The notes: generated by a model from the sequence alone, not told the origin. A DNA stretch of 64,000 bases from Fusobacteria bacterium ZRK30 (GCA_024628785.1 CP102405.1:310001-374000); one strand, 5' to 3'; shown: positions 1-9,397, counted from the first letter of the stretch. Made by a program: numbers and translations.

Positions 1-1082
1 TTTTCTTTAGCTTCTTCCATGTCTAAATCTGTTGGATTTACAACAAAATTAATTATATTTGCATCGGCACTAGCCTCTACATTATAGACTTCTTTATTTT
101 TATTAAAAAACTTTTTGATCTCTGCATCATCAGCCACAATATTTCCTTTGATATTATCTACAAGCTGTAATTTAAGATCCATTATCTGGTTCATAGTCGG
201 TAGAGTTTCATCTTTTTTAGCACCTCTATCCATCGCTATTTTTGCTAACTTAATCTCATTTTTTATATTGGCCATAGATTTAATTTTTGCTTCATTAAAG
301 TCTTTAACCCCATAAAAAGATTGGTACAGTGCACCTTTTATGATATCTATATTAGTTATCTTAAACCCATTTTCTTCAAACTCTACAGTAGGTGTTATAT
401 TACCATAATTTTCCCTGATATCATCTATTTCAACTGTTTTTTTAGCTGCCTCTATAAGCCTAATTAACTCTTTATTTCCATTTGTTTCCTTTAATTTTTT
501 CTCGATGAGAGGTTTTGCTTCCTCGTAAGTTCTACCTAAATACTCACTGTATCTGTCTTTTTCATATTGAGCTACTTTCTCATCTTCTGAAATTTGTGTC
601 TTTTCAACTATTTTATCTCTAGTTTTTTCCACTAAGATAGAATCTTCAATAGATCGTTCAAAACTCTTCTTCGTATATCCTTGTGCACTTAACATCCTTT
701 TAAATTGTTCCTTATCTGGAATTTGTGTTTCTATAGCACCAATCTTTACCTTAACTTCTGAACTACTCACCTTAACTTTAAGATCATCCCCAATTTCTTT
801 TAGAATTTCATTGGTTAAGATGTTATCTACTGCTAATATCTTAGCTTCTTCCCTGTCCATAGGAGTTGTAAAGTACTGACTATATTGATTACTGATATTA
901 TTGATCCCTCTTTCTAATTCAGTAATTGCTACCTTATTTCCATTTACTTTAAAAGCGTATCGTTTATTCTTTAACCCCATGCTGATATTACTAACTATTA
1001 CAGTTAACATTGAGATGAAAAACCCTATTGTAATCATCCAGATTACAGGTCTCATCTTTTTTCTCAAACTTCTAATCGCCAT
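1..1082 (-). CDS. SurA/PpiD-like periplasmic foldase, 3' end missing
   Basis: An open frame of about 360 codons runs off the left edge, so the C-terminus is missing. The start is the ATG at 1082, with a GGGGG ribosome site a few bases before it. The protein opens with a short basic stretch (MAIRSLRKKMRP) and one membrane helix at about residues 12-32. A charged, helix-rich region follows that resembles the SurA N-terminal chaperone domain of PpiD-type membrane-anchored peptidyl-prolyl isomerases. No catalytic rotamase domain is visible in the part present. Members of this family help envelope proteins fold outside the inner membrane. The family call is by general resemblance. The NtrC-like regulator gene lies just upstream on the same strand, so the two may be co-transcribed. 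Confidence 0.72.
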   Translation of the reverse strand, partial: MAIRSLRKKMRPVIWMITIGFFISMLTVIVSNISMGLKNKRYAFKVNGNKVAITELERGINNISNQYSQYFTTPMDREEAKILAVDNILTNEILKEIGDDLKVKVSSSEVKVKIGAIETQIPDKEQFKRMLSAQGYTKKSFERSIEDSILVEKTRDKIVEKTQISEDEKVAQYEKDRYSEYLGRTYEEAKPLIEKKLKETNGNKELIRLIEAAKKTVEIDDIRENYGNITPTVEFEENGFKITNIDIIKGALYQSFYGVKDFNEAKIKSMANIKNEIKLAKIAMDRGAKKDETLPTMNQIMDLKLQLVDNIKGNIVADDAEIKKFFNKNKEVYNVEASADANIINFVVNPTDLDMEEAKE

Positions 1083-1108
1083 TATATTCCCCCATTTCTA
1101 TTTTAGTA

Positions 1109-2497
1109 CTACCCTTTTTGATCTAACTTATATCTTCTTATCTTTTCATATAATGTAGTTCTACCTATTCCTAACAATTTAGCTGTTTCCTGCTTATTCC
1201 ATCTAGTTTTTTGTAAGGCTGTAGCTATTACTACTTTCTCCACATCTGCTAAATTATAAAGCTCCTTCTCTAATATCTCTTTTAATGGTCCCAATCCGAT
1301 TATTGTTTTATTTTCAAGGGTATCTGATTTCATCTTGATCTCTAATGGAAGATCTTCTACTCCGATTACTCTATCAGTAGATAAGATAATCATTCTTTCA
1401 ATTATATTTTTTAACTCTCTGATATTTCCAGGATATGAGTACTCCATAAGATATTTCATTGTATCGCTTGAGATGATAGGCATCTCTCTATGGATATCTA
1501 CAACTATTTTATTTAGGAAATAGTTAGCTAATAGAGGGATATCATCTTTTCTCTCTCTTAATGGTGCCATCTCGATAGGGAAAGCTGTCAACCTATGGTA
1601 TAGATCACTTCTAAACTTCCCGCTTTCAACTTCTGCTTTAAGGTTTTTATTCGTAGAAACAATAAATCTAATATCTACCTTCTTAGTTTTATTTCCACCT
1701 ACTCTTCTGAATTCACCATATTCTATTACTCTAAGTAATTTTGCCTGAGCCTTGATATCTAAACCTGTAATTTCATCTAAAAATACAGTTCCTCCGTCAG
1801 CTTCCTCTAAGATTCCTACCTTACCTGAACCAGATCCTGGGAAAACATCTCTTTCATACCCAAATAACTCTGATTCTATTATATCAGAAGACATCGATGC
1901 ACAACTGATTACCATAAAGTTTTTCTTTCTTCTGTCAGATTTTTTATAGATTTCTGCTGCTATCAGTTCTTTTCCTACACCATTTTCACCGCTGACAAGA
2001 ACAGTAAGATCACTTTCTGCTATCTTATCTATTAAATTTTTAATCTCTTTTATCTTAGTACTTTGTCCTACAATCTCTTGTATTTCCTCTGTATCAGATA
2101 ATTTTTTTTCCAGCTTTCTCTTTTCCTTTAATATAGATAAGCTTTGTAAAGCCGGGAAAATTAATTTATTAAATTCCTTTATACATAGAGGTTTTAATAG
2201 GTAGTTATATATATCAGCACCTCTTAAGTCTTTTAATACTTCCTCAGTTTCTTCCTCTATCAGTCCTACTACTACAAAATCTTTTCCTATACCATTCAAT
2301 TTTCTTCTTACCTCTGTAAAGGTAAACCACGTCATATTTTGATCCAATAAAATTATGTCAAAATCACTTTCCCTCAACATATCTAATCCATCTAAAAAAT
2401 TATTAAAAGTAATTACTTCATATTCACCTAACAACTCTTTTCTTACCTGTTTTAAAATTTCCTTTCTTTCAGAAATTGCTAAAATCGATTTTTTCAC
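1109..2497 (-). CDS. NtrC-family AAA+ regulator with degenerate receiver and no GAFTGA motif
   Basis: This 462-residue protein has the bacterial enhancer-binding layout: a receiver-like domain (1-120), an AAA+ domain (about 142-370) and a Fis-type helix-turn-helix (about 425-460). Walker A (GENGVGKE, 170-177) and Walker B (VFLDEI, 238-243) are intact, so ATP binding is likely. The GAFTGA loop that contacts sigma-54 is replaced: the stretch at about 215-228 reads ERDVFPGSGSGKVG. The receiver keeps an Asp (D52) and a Lys (K102) but lacks the N-terminal acidic pair and the usual Thr/Ser. TyrR-type relatives without GAFTGA act on sigma-70 promoters, so this may be a sigma-54-independent regulator; that is inference. 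No sensor kinase lies next to it. A promoter sits at 2538-2566. Confidence 0.88.
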   Translation of the reverse strand: MKKSILAISERKEILKQVRKELLGEYEVITFNNFLDGLDMLRESDFDIILLDQNMTWFTFTEVRRKLNGIGKDFVVVGLIEEETEEVLKDLRGADIYNYLLKPLCIKEFNKLIFPALQSLSILKEKRKLEKKLSDTEEIQEIVGQSTKIKEIKNLIDKIAESDLTVLVSGENGVGKELIAAEIYKKSDRRKKNFMVISCASMSSDIIESELFGYERDVFPGSGSGKVGILEEADGGTVFLDEITGLDIKAQAKLLRVIEYGEFRRVGGNKTKKVDIRFIVSTNKNLKAEVESGKFRSDLYHRLTAFPIEMAPLRERKDDIPLLANYFLNKIVVDIHREMPIISSDTMKYLMEYSYPGNIRELKNIIERMIILSTDRVIGVEDLPLEIKMKSDTLENKTIIGLGPLKEILEKELYNLADVEKVVIATALQKTRWNKQETAKLLGIGRTTLYEKIRRYKLDQKG

Positions 2498-2537
2498 AAC
2501 ATCCCTCCTACATATTCTTGATTTTTTTCATCACTGT

Positions 2538-2566
2538 ATTATAATCAATCAAGTGTCAAATTTCAA
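2538..2566 (-). promoter_or_regulatory. Promoter of the NtrC-like regulator
   Basis: On the minus strand a -35 of TTGAAA (2561-2566) and a perfect -10 of TATAAT (2538-2543) are separated by 17 bases, about 40 bases before the regulator start. The match to the housekeeping sigma consensus is strong. An AGGAGG-like ribosome site lies just before the ATG. Confidence 0.7.
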
Positions 2567-2712
2567 GATTTTTTTGTTTTATTTTGTTTTTTTTGAAACA
2601 TATTTCCAATTTCATTACACAAAGGTAAAAATAATCAATATTTTCAATTCAAATATTGTTGATTTCATTCCCATATCTGTATAATCATTAAATTTTAAAG
2701 TTCTAAAAATTT

Positions 2713-2741
2713 AAAGTGAGGGCGATAAACACCCTCACTTT
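2713..2741 (-). terminator. Terminator of the efflux operon
   Basis: Arms AAAGTGAGGG (2713-2722) and CCCTCACTTT (2732-2741) form a hairpin directly after the stop of the PII-like gene. A T-rich tail follows in the minus direction. It closes the tetR-tolC-adaptor-RND-PII-like transcription unit. Confidence 0.85.
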
Positions 2742-2743
2742 AT

Positions 2744-3058
2744 CTAAATATTAATATATTCCAGTGCCCTTACTGAGATGTCAAAAGTTATATTATAATC
2801 TAAACGCTCTTTTAAAATTGCAAATTTTTCTACTAATTCATAGCATCTTTCCCTTTCTGCTATAACCAGTAAAACTTCATCCTCTCCAGGCCAGACATGG
2901 GTATTAAGGTGTTTTATCCCTTTCTGCCACGATACCTTCAGCTTTGGAATAATAGCATATTTTATAACATCACTATTTTTTAATTCCTCCAATATTACCT
3001 CTTCCAAAGATCCGTCAAACAATACTCTGAGTTCTTTATATTCTCCCTTTAATTCCAT
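2744..3058 (-). CDS. Small PII-like protein associated with the RND transporter
   Basis: This 104-residue protein has no signal peptide or membrane segment. Its alternating strand/helix pattern and its place behind an RND pump suggest the PII-like 'transporter-associated' (PG0541-type) family, small ferredoxin-fold proteins found beside HAE1 pumps. I place the start at the ATG at 3058 because a very strong site (GGGGGAGG) lies 5 bases before it. An open frame extends 16 codons further upstream to 3106 but has no good ribosome site. A role as a cytoplasmic modulator of the pump is inference; the family assignment is tentative. Confidence 0.6.
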   Translation of the reverse strand: MELKGEYKELRVLFDGSLEEVILEELKNSDVIKYAIIPKLKVSWQKGIKHLNTHVWPGEDEVLLVIAERERCYELVEKFAILKERLDYNITFDISVRALEYINI

Positions 3059-3226
3059 AGAATCCTCCCCCTTGTCATTTACGACAAATCTTTGTGGGTA
3101 ATCCATGAATTACCCACCTACAAATTCAATTTTTTCGGAACACAAATTATACCGAGTAAATAGTTAGATCCACAGAGGTTTTATCTCTATATATCTTCTA
3201 TTTTTTTTAGTAACAGCTACTATAAT

Positions 3227-6200
3227 CTAATTTTTCTTTTTGAATTTATTTTTTACTCTCTCTACTCCGTTTTCTACCAATTCATAGAGTACCGGTATTA
3301 TTATCAAGGTTAACAATGTCGAAACCATCAATCCAAAAATTACAGCTATAGCCATACTCTGATACATCTCAGATCCCTGACCTATCCCTAAAGCTAACGG
3401 CAGCATACCTAACATAGTTGTTAAAGTTGTCATAAGGATTGGTCTCAATCTTGTTCTACCAGCTTCTAAGACCGCTGTTCTTCTTTCACTTCCCCTTGCA
3501 ATCAATAATTTTATGTAGTCAATTAATACTAAGGCATTATTAACTACTATACCAGCTAACATGATAATTCCTACCATTACCATTACATTAAATTCTTTTC
3601 CTGTAACTATCAGCCCTGCATATACTCCCATTATAGACAGCGGTACAGATCCCATAATTATAAACGGCAACACCAATGATTCAAATTGAGAAGCCAATAT
3701 TACAAAGATTAAGAATATTGCAATAAGCATTGAATTTTTCAACTGTACCATCATCTCTGCAGTTCTTTGGTTATCTCCACCAAACCTATAACTTACACTA
3801 TTAGGTACTCCTAATTCCTCTATCTTCTCTGTAATTAATTTTTCCACTGTTTTACTGTTATTTCCGCCTCTTAAGTTTGCACTCAAGGTTACCTTTCTGA
3901 TTCTGTTTAATTTTTCTTTTTCCGCTGGTCCTTCTACCACTTTTATATAAGCCACATCGGAAACTTGGATGATATCTCCTGAATCTAATTTTAATTTACT
4001 CGTCATCAACTTCGACAGTGATTTCCTGTATTCATCAGGCATCATTACATTTACCTCGATCTCCTCTAAATCTGTTTTAAGATCTATAGGGTTCGATCCT
4101 AATACCTGATAGAAGATTACCTTATTAATATCTGCCGGCCTTATACCATAATATCTTGCCTTTTCCCTGTCTATTACTATCCTGGCCTCTGGACTTCCTC
4201 CAGTCAAACTACTTTTAAAGTCCCCTATTTCCGGCATGTTTTTCATCTCTGCAAAGACTAATTCAGCAAAACTGTCCAATTGTCCTGCATTATCCGATGT
4301 AAGATCTAACTCTATATCCCTTCCACCACTGCTAGGTCCCTTGGCATATCCGTCAGCTACATTTAAATCTACATCGGGAATATCTTTTAATTTTTCCCTT
4401 ATGACATCTGTTATCTCAAATACCGATTTATCTCTGTCTTTTCTCAGATCTAACTTTACATTGATAGAAAATCCATCTGTCTCTACCGAAGTTTCTATAT
4501 TTTTTGTATATTTATCAGCTTCTAATATTTTTTCTACCCTTCTGGTGATAGAATCAACTTTATCCAGTGTTACTCCCGGTGGTGTTTCTCCTGTCACTAC
4601 ATATACATTATCATCTGTTGCAGGGATAAATCCTCCTCCAACTATCTTTATTCCCGGTATAACTATGGCAAAGAACATTACTATTACTAACAATAAAGTC
4701 TTTAACTTATGTTTTAATGTCAATGACAATAATTTTACATATCTCTTCTTTACAAAGGTAAGTAATTTTCCATCCTGAACTTCCACTACCTTTTCCTTCA
4801 ATATCTTATTAGATATCATCGGTACAAAGGTCATGGCAACTAATAATGAAGCCAGTAATGAGAAGGTTACTGCCCATGACATTCCAAAGAATACTTCCTT
4901 AGCCAGACCTTCAGTCATTACTATAGGTAAAAATACCGCAACTGTGGTAGCTGTAGACGCTATGATCGGCACCAGCATCTCCGAAGCTCCATCTCTGGAA
5001 GATTCAAATTTAGGTTTTTTCAACTCTGTCATATGTCGATAGATATTATCTAGAACTACTACCCCGTTATCTACCAGCATTCCAACCCCTAAGGACAGCC
5101 CCATAAGAGATATTATATTCAGTCCTACCCCTATACTATTTAACAGGAAAAATGCTCCTACAATAGATAGTGGTATTGCCATGGCTATGATAATTGTCGC
5201 TCTGATATCTTTTAAAAATATAAACAATACTATTGAAGCAAGGAACAATCCTGCTATGGCACTGTTTTTTACATTGTTTATAGAGTTTGATATGTCTATA
5301 GATGTATCATAGGATACACTTAATTTAACATCTGCTGGCAATGTCTGCGATAAAGATTCCATCGCTTCTTTTACTCCATCTGAGATCGATACAGAGTTTC
5401 CATCTGTAGATTTTTCTACCGATATGGAGATTGAAGGTGTACCATTCATCCTATTATAACTTTCTACATCTTTATTCCCAAGCTTTACATCAGCTACATC
5501 CTTCAGGTATAAAACCTTACCATTTTCATTACTGATTACTATATTTTGTACCTCTTCTACGGTTTTTAATTCAGTCATTACCTTAATAAGGTATCTTTTC
5601 CCGCCTTCCTCTACAGTTCCAGCTGGAATATTCGTACTGGACTGCCCTATTATATTATAAAGGTCATCAATGTTCATTCCATAAGATTCTATCTTAGTCG
5701 GGTCTACTTCTACCTTTACTTCCTTTTCATATCCACCGTAAACCTCTACATTTCCAACTCCTAAGATCTGCTGAAACCTGGGCTTAATTCTATTTTCAGC
5801 CAAACTTTTAGCTGAGATCAAATCTTCAGCTGAGACAGTAACAGCTATTACCGTTTCTCCCCCTGGCTGGATTTTTTTTACTATGGGAGTATCTATATCC
5901 GATGGCAGATCATTTCTGATATTATTTAATTCTGTCTGTACATCGGTTACTTTTTTATCTGTATCTGTTCCATAATCAAATTCTAATACAACGAAGGATA
6001 TATTTTCTGATGATGTTGAGTTCATCTCCTTTATTCCCTCTATATTAGGCATAACTTCCTCTATTTTTCTGGTAACCAAACTATCCATATCCTCTGGAGT
6101 AGCTCCTATCCAAGTAGTCTGAATCATAACTACAGGAACGTTCATATTTGGCATCAGGTCTACTGGCATATTTTTTAATCCTAATAAACCCATTCCTACC

Positions 6201-6262
6201 ATGGTTATCATAAGCATGATAACTGAAACAGGTCTTTTTATTGCAATTGATGATATAGCCAT
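3227..6262 (-). CDS. RND efflux permease (AcrB/HAE1 family)
   Basis: At 1011 residues this has the full RND layout: an N-terminal helix, a large periplasmic loop, a block of helices from about 335, a second periplasmic loop and a C-terminal helix block. It should be the inner-membrane proton (or sodium)-driven pump of a tripartite exporter, expelling drugs, dyes or lipophilic compounds. The proton-relay helix reads VDNG at 397-400: D398 matches AcrB D407, while the second Asp (AcrB D408) is Asn, as in many HAE1 relatives outside the Proteobacteria. It follows the adaptor gene by 10 bases, and an outer-membrane partner is encoded in the same operon. The substrate cannot be told from sequence. 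Confidence 0.95.
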   Translation of the reverse strand: MAISSIAIKRPVSVIMLMITMVGMGLLGLKNMPVDLMPNMNVPVVMIQTTWIGATPEDMDSLVTRKIEEVMPNIEGIKEMNSTSSENISFVVLEFDYGTDTDKKVTDVQTELNNIRNDLPSDIDTPIVKKIQPGGETVIAVTVSAEDLISAKSLAENRIKPRFQQILGVGNVEVYGGYEKEVKVEVDPTKIESYGMNIDDLYNIIGQSSTNIPAGTVEEGGKRYLIKVMTELKTVEEVQNIVISNENGKVLYLKDVADVKLGNKDVESYNRMNGTPSISISVEKSTDGNSVSISDGVKEAMESLSQTLPADVKLSVSYDTSIDISNSINNVKNSAIAGLFLASIVLFIFLKDIRATIIIAMAIPLSIVGAFFLLNSIGVGLNIISLMGLSLGVGMLVDNGVVVLDNIYRHMTELKKPKFESSRDGASEMLVPIIASTATTVAVFLPIVMTEGLAKEVFFGMSWAVTFSLLASLLVAMTFVPMISNKILKEKVVEVQDGKLLTFVKKRYVKLLSLTLKHKLKTLLLVIVMFFAIVIPGIKIVGGGFIPATDDNVYVVTGETPPGVTLDKVDSITRRVEKILEADKYTKNIETSVETDGFSINVKLDLRKDRDKSVFEITDVIREKLKDIPDVDLNVADGYAKGPSSGGRDIELDLTSDNAGQLDSFAELVFAEMKNMPEIGDFKSSLTGGSPEARIVIDREKARYYGIRPADINKVIFYQVLGSNPIDLKTDLEEIEVNVMMPDEYRKSLSKLMTSKLKLDSGDIIQVSDVAYIKVVEGPAEKEKLNRIRKVTLSANLRGGNNSKTVEKLITEKIEELGVPNSVSYRFGGDNQRTAEMMVQLKNSMLIAIFLIFVILASQFESLVLPFIIMGSVPLSIMGVYAGLIVTGKEFNVMVMVGIIMLAGIVVNNALVLIDYIKLLIARGSERRTAVLEAGRTRLRPILMTTLTTMLGMLPLALGIGQGSEMYQSMAIAVIFGLMVSTLLTLIIIPVLYELVENGVERVKNKFKKKN

Positions 6263-6272
6263 CTTCGTCCTC

Positions 6273-7397
6273 CTAGTTCTCTTCCTTTATAAAATCTCCA
6301 TCATTCAGAGAGTATTGTCCTACTACTACTACCTTATTTGACTCCTTTAAATCTGAGCTTATTACCTCTTGGTTCTCCCCATCGGAGATACCTAAGTTTA
6401 CCCTTATCTTTCTGGCTACCAGCCTTTCGTTTGTCTCTTTTACTATATAATTTTCTGATTCAACATCTTCCTTGTTTACTACAAATATATATGAATATAA
6501 TTCCTCAATAATTACAGATTTTTTAGGCACCAATATTCCTTCTTTTTCTCCTGTATATAACTCTACTCTTGCGAACATCCCCTGCTTATATTTAGAATCT
6601 TTATTTTCCATCTTGATCTTTACTTCAAATTTTCTGGTAGACGGGTTAGCTATTGGGTTGATCTCATACAGTGATCCCTGTACAGGTTCCAAAGAATTTT
6701 CCACATAGATATTAGCTCTTGCTCCTGTCTTTAATCCAACTACATCCTGGGAGGATACTCCGCTCAAGATTCTTAAGTTGTCATTGTCCACGATCTTAAA
6801 TAGTGGTTGCTCCTTCTCTACTTTTTGATATAATTTAAGGTCTAAATTTGCTATTGTCCCATTTATTTTAGCTTTTACAGTAAGATCATTGTAATCTTTT
6901 TCATTTGTTAAAAGTGATGCCTTAGCAGATCTGTATGCCCCTTCACTAGAAGCCAATTTATTTTTGACATCTAAAAATTCCTCCTCTGAAATTAATTTTT
7001 CATCGTAAAGAACTTCATATTTATTATAGGTAGTTTTCTGCGTCTCATAATCTGCCTTTGTTGAGATTACTCTTGCTTTAGAATCTAAATATGCAGATTT
7101 TACATCTTGATTTTCTAAGACTAACACTACATCTCCGACCTTTACTTTATCTCCGTTTTTATAGTTTATCTTTATAACATCTACTCTGCTTTTAGTAATT
7201 TCTTCCATCTCATTTATAGAATCTAAAGACCCAGATGATACTGCTACTTTATTTATTTCGCTTAAATCAGCATCGACTACCTTTACATTTTTATAATTAA
7301 TCTCTTCCTTTTCTTTAACATTCTCCTCTTTTTTTCCGCAAGCTACTACACTCAATGCTATGAGTAATACAGCCATCTGCTTCATTAGTTTATTCAT
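6273..7397 (-). CDS. RND periplasmic adaptor lipoprotein (membrane fusion protein)
   Basis: This 374-residue protein begins with a lipoprotein signal; C20 follows a VVA lipobox, so it is probably lipid-anchored at the inner membrane facing the periplasm. It then shows the order expected of HlyD/AcrA adaptors: a lipoyl half-motif (about 90-115), an alpha-helical hairpin (about 115-170), a second lipoyl half (about 170-205) and beta-barrel domains. Adaptors link the RND pump to the TolC-type channel. It lies between the tolC-like and RND genes with short gaps, so the three subunits are almost certainly co-expressed. Confidence 0.93.
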   Translation of the reverse strand: MNKLMKQMAVLLIALSVVACGKKEENVKEKEEINYKNVKVVDADLSEINKVAVSSGSLDSINEMEEITKSRVDVIKINYKNGDKVKVGDVVLVLENQDVKSAYLDSKARVISTKADYETQKTTYNKYEVLYDEKLISEEEFLDVKNKLASSEGAYRSAKASLLTNEKDYNDLTVKAKINGTIANLDLKLYQKVEKEQPLFKIVDNDNLRILSGVSSQDVVGLKTGARANIYVENSLEPVQGSLYEINPIANPSTRKFEVKIKMENKDSKYKQGMFARVELYTGEKEGILVPKKSVIIEELYSYIFVVNKEDVESENYIVKETNERLVARKIRVNLGISDGENQEVISSDLKESNKVVVVGQYSLNDGDFIKEEN

Positions 7398-7447
7398 TCT
7401 ATCCTCCCGTTCGCCTATAGACGAAACAATAATTAATAATTTAATTT

Positions 7448-8713
7448 TTACTTTAAATCTTCTAAATATTTTTCATATGCATAATAATAATCCAGCTTTG
7501 TTTTAATCAGAGATAATTTAGTATCACTTAACTGCGTTTCATAGATCAAATAGTCTGTTATAGATATAATCCCTTCATTATATTTTCTTTTTTGCAGATC
7601 GTAGTTCTCCTGTGAAGCTTCTAATTCAGCTTCCTTAGTTTCTGTACTTCCATTTAACTTAACCACATCAATATAGTTGGTTCTGATATTCACTTCTAAA
7701 TCATCCAAAGTTTTTCTCTCTGTATTTTCAGCTTTTCTAGTCTCATTCTTACTTCTTGTATAGGCATCCCAGGATTTTCCAAAATCAAATAATCTCCAAT
7801 TTACTTCTACACCGGCAGTCCAATACCAGTCATCCATAGAATCACTCAAATGTCTATCTTCAGCACTATAAGCCAGTCTTGCATTTATTTGCGGCAATAG
7901 ATCTGATCTGGATATTTTTTCCTGTTCCTCGACTATATTAGTATTCAACTGAGATATTCGACTATCTTTATTATTTAAAAGAGCATAATTTATATCTTCA
8001 TTTACATCTATCAGATCTAAATCATATTTTTGAAACTCCAATTCCTCTAATTTTATATCTCTATCTATGGGCATCCCAATAATATTTTTAAACTCAATCA
8101 TATATACTGCACCCTGATTTTGTGCTTCTACCAAGTCGGTTCCTGTAGATATAACTTGTGTTTTAAGGGGCAGATAATCAGATTTAGATATTAGATCCAA
8201 TTGATATTTTCTCTCTGCCTGATCAAAAGCAACTTTAACTTCCTCTAAGGACGTTTCGTATACCTTGATAACTTCTGCCTGAGCCAACACCTTTAGATAT
8301 GCATCTATAACTTCTAACTTTAACTGACTCTTACTTTTAGCCAATTTATATTTCATCAGCTCCTGGGATATCTTGGCAATTTCAATCCCTGCAATTACTG
8401 TTCCACCATTATAGATCGGCTGAGTAATCCCCAGTTCATGATTAAGTCTTTGATCACTCTTGCTTCCGTCCATCATTCCAACTTTATTTTCATCTCCTGT
8501 AGCAGTATATCCCCCTCTATAATCCAATCTGGGAGCAGCTGATTTGTACCCTTCCCTTACCTGTAGATCAGTATTATCTCTGTCAATCTTTACATTTTGA
8601 TACTCATAGTTATTTTCATAGGCCATATCCAGGGACTCATTTAAAGTCATCTTTTCTGAACCCCATAGGGAAGATGCCATTAATATTAACATCAAACTCA
8701 TTATCTTCTTCAT
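7448..8713 (-). CDS. TolC-family outer-membrane efflux channel
   Basis: This 421-residue protein starts with a cleavable signal (MKKIMSLMLILMASSLWGS) and consists mainly of long amphipathic helices in two similar halves, as in TolC-type outer-membrane factors. The N-terminal segment MTLNESLDMAYENN is the characteristic start of the first TolC repeat. It would form the outer-membrane exit duct of the tripartite pump. It sits between the tetR gene (27 bases upstream) and the adaptor gene, confirming operon membership. Its presence shows that the cell has an outer membrane. Confidence 0.93.
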   Translation of the reverse strand: MKKIMSLMLILMASSLWGSEKMTLNESLDMAYENNYEYQNVKIDRDNTDLQVREGYKSAAPRLDYRGGYTATGDENKVGMMDGSKSDQRLNHELGITQPIYNGGTVIAGIEIAKISQELMKYKLAKSKSQLKLEVIDAYLKVLAQAEVIKVYETSLEEVKVAFDQAERKYQLDLISKSDYLPLKTQVISTGTDLVEAQNQGAVYMIEFKNIIGMPIDRDIKLEELEFQKYDLDLIDVNEDINYALLNNKDSRISQLNTNIVEEQEKISRSDLLPQINARLAYSAEDRHLSDSMDDWYWTAGVEVNWRLFDFGKSWDAYTRSKNETRKAENTERKTLDDLEVNIRTNYIDVVKLNGSTETKEAELEASQENYDLQKRKYNEGIISITDYLIYETQLSDTKLSLIKTKLDYYYAYEKYLEDLK

Positions 8714-8740
8714 TTTTTCCTCTCCTCTTCATTAAAATAA

Positions 8741-9322
8741 TTAATCTTCATCACCTAGTTCAATACTCTTACAAAATCTTTCAAAGGGTTCATCGGATAT
8801 TTTTTTATCGTAAGCCTCCTTCGTTATATGAAAATATTTCCCTGTAAATGTACAGCTCCCAATAAAATTAAGGATCAGCATCAATTCATCTATATTTCTC
8901 ATATCTTTTTTCTCTATAATCTCTCTGAAAATATCCAATAAAAATTTATAATTTTTATGAAGTTCTGTTTTAGTATTGTCACTTATAAAATTAGAATTAC
9001 TAAAATAATTTATAAATTTTCTCTCCTCTGAATTTTCTATCCCCCATAGAATTAAATTATCCCAAATTTTTTTTAATTTCATTTTACAGGTTTTTGCTCC
9101 ATCCAGATCCTTTAAAATACTCTCTTTCTGTTCTAATTTTATCTCTATAAAAATTTCATTTATTAAAATATCCTTGGTTTTAAAATAATTAAATAAGGTT
9201 CCTGTACCTATCCCAGCTTCCTTAGCTATCAAACTAGTAGGCGTCCCGTGAAATCCTCTTTCTACAAAAAGCTTCACAGCTACTTCTATTATTTTTTTTC
9301 TTTTTTTTGTTTTATTGTCCAT
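8741..9322 (-). CDS. TetR-family repressor of the efflux operon
   Basis: A 193-residue TetR/AcrR-type repressor. The N-terminal helix-turn-helix (about residues 5-50) has the typical pattern of a conserved Phe-x-x-x-Gly turn followed by the GTGTLFNYF recognition region. The C-terminal ligand domain is not informative about the ligand. The start is set at the ATG at 9322, because GGGAGGAGG lies 6 bases upstream; the open frame extends to 9358 but that part overlaps the operator. It is first in the operon, and a palindrome sits over the transcription start, so autorepression released by a pump substrate is the likely control. Confidence 0.9.
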   Translation of the reverse strand: MDNKTKKRKKIIEVAVKLFVERGFHGTPTSLIAKEAGIGTGTLFNYFKTKDILINEIFIEIKLEQKESILKDLDGAKTCKMKLKKIWDNLILWGIENSEERKFINYFSNSNFISDNTKTELHKNYKFLLDIFREIIEKKDMRNIDELMLILNFIGSCTFTGKYFHITKEAYDKKISDEPFERFCKSIELGDED

Positions 9323-9343
9323 TTTTTCCTCCTCCCTAAAAAA

Positions 9344-9357
9344 TGACTGACTAGTCA
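9344..9357. promoter_or_regulatory. Probable TetR operator
   Basis: A perfect 10-base palindrome, TGACTAGTCA (9348-9357), is preceded by another TGAC half-site. It falls between the -10 box and the tetR ribosome site, at or just after the expected transcription start. Binding by the first gene product would block the whole efflux operon. Confidence 0.65.
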
Positions 9358-9368
9358 CTTTCTAGAAA

Positions 9369-9397
9369 AGTATATACTTTTTTAGTTATAAAGTCAA
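9369..9397 (-). promoter_or_regulatory. Promoter of the tetR-tolC-adaptor-RND operon
   Basis: The minus strand has -35 TTGACT (9392-9397), a 17-base spacer and -10 TATACT (9369-9374). This is a near-consensus housekeeping promoter, with the candidate operator immediately downstream. From here to about 9635 I see only AT-rich sequence without a gene. Confidence 0.8.

Noticed and set aside
2355-2684. 109-codon plus-strand frame crossing the regulator start
   Set aside because: It runs antisense through the regulator's N-terminus and its promoter, and has a Phe/Ser/Ile-rich composition typical of AT-rich antisense frames.
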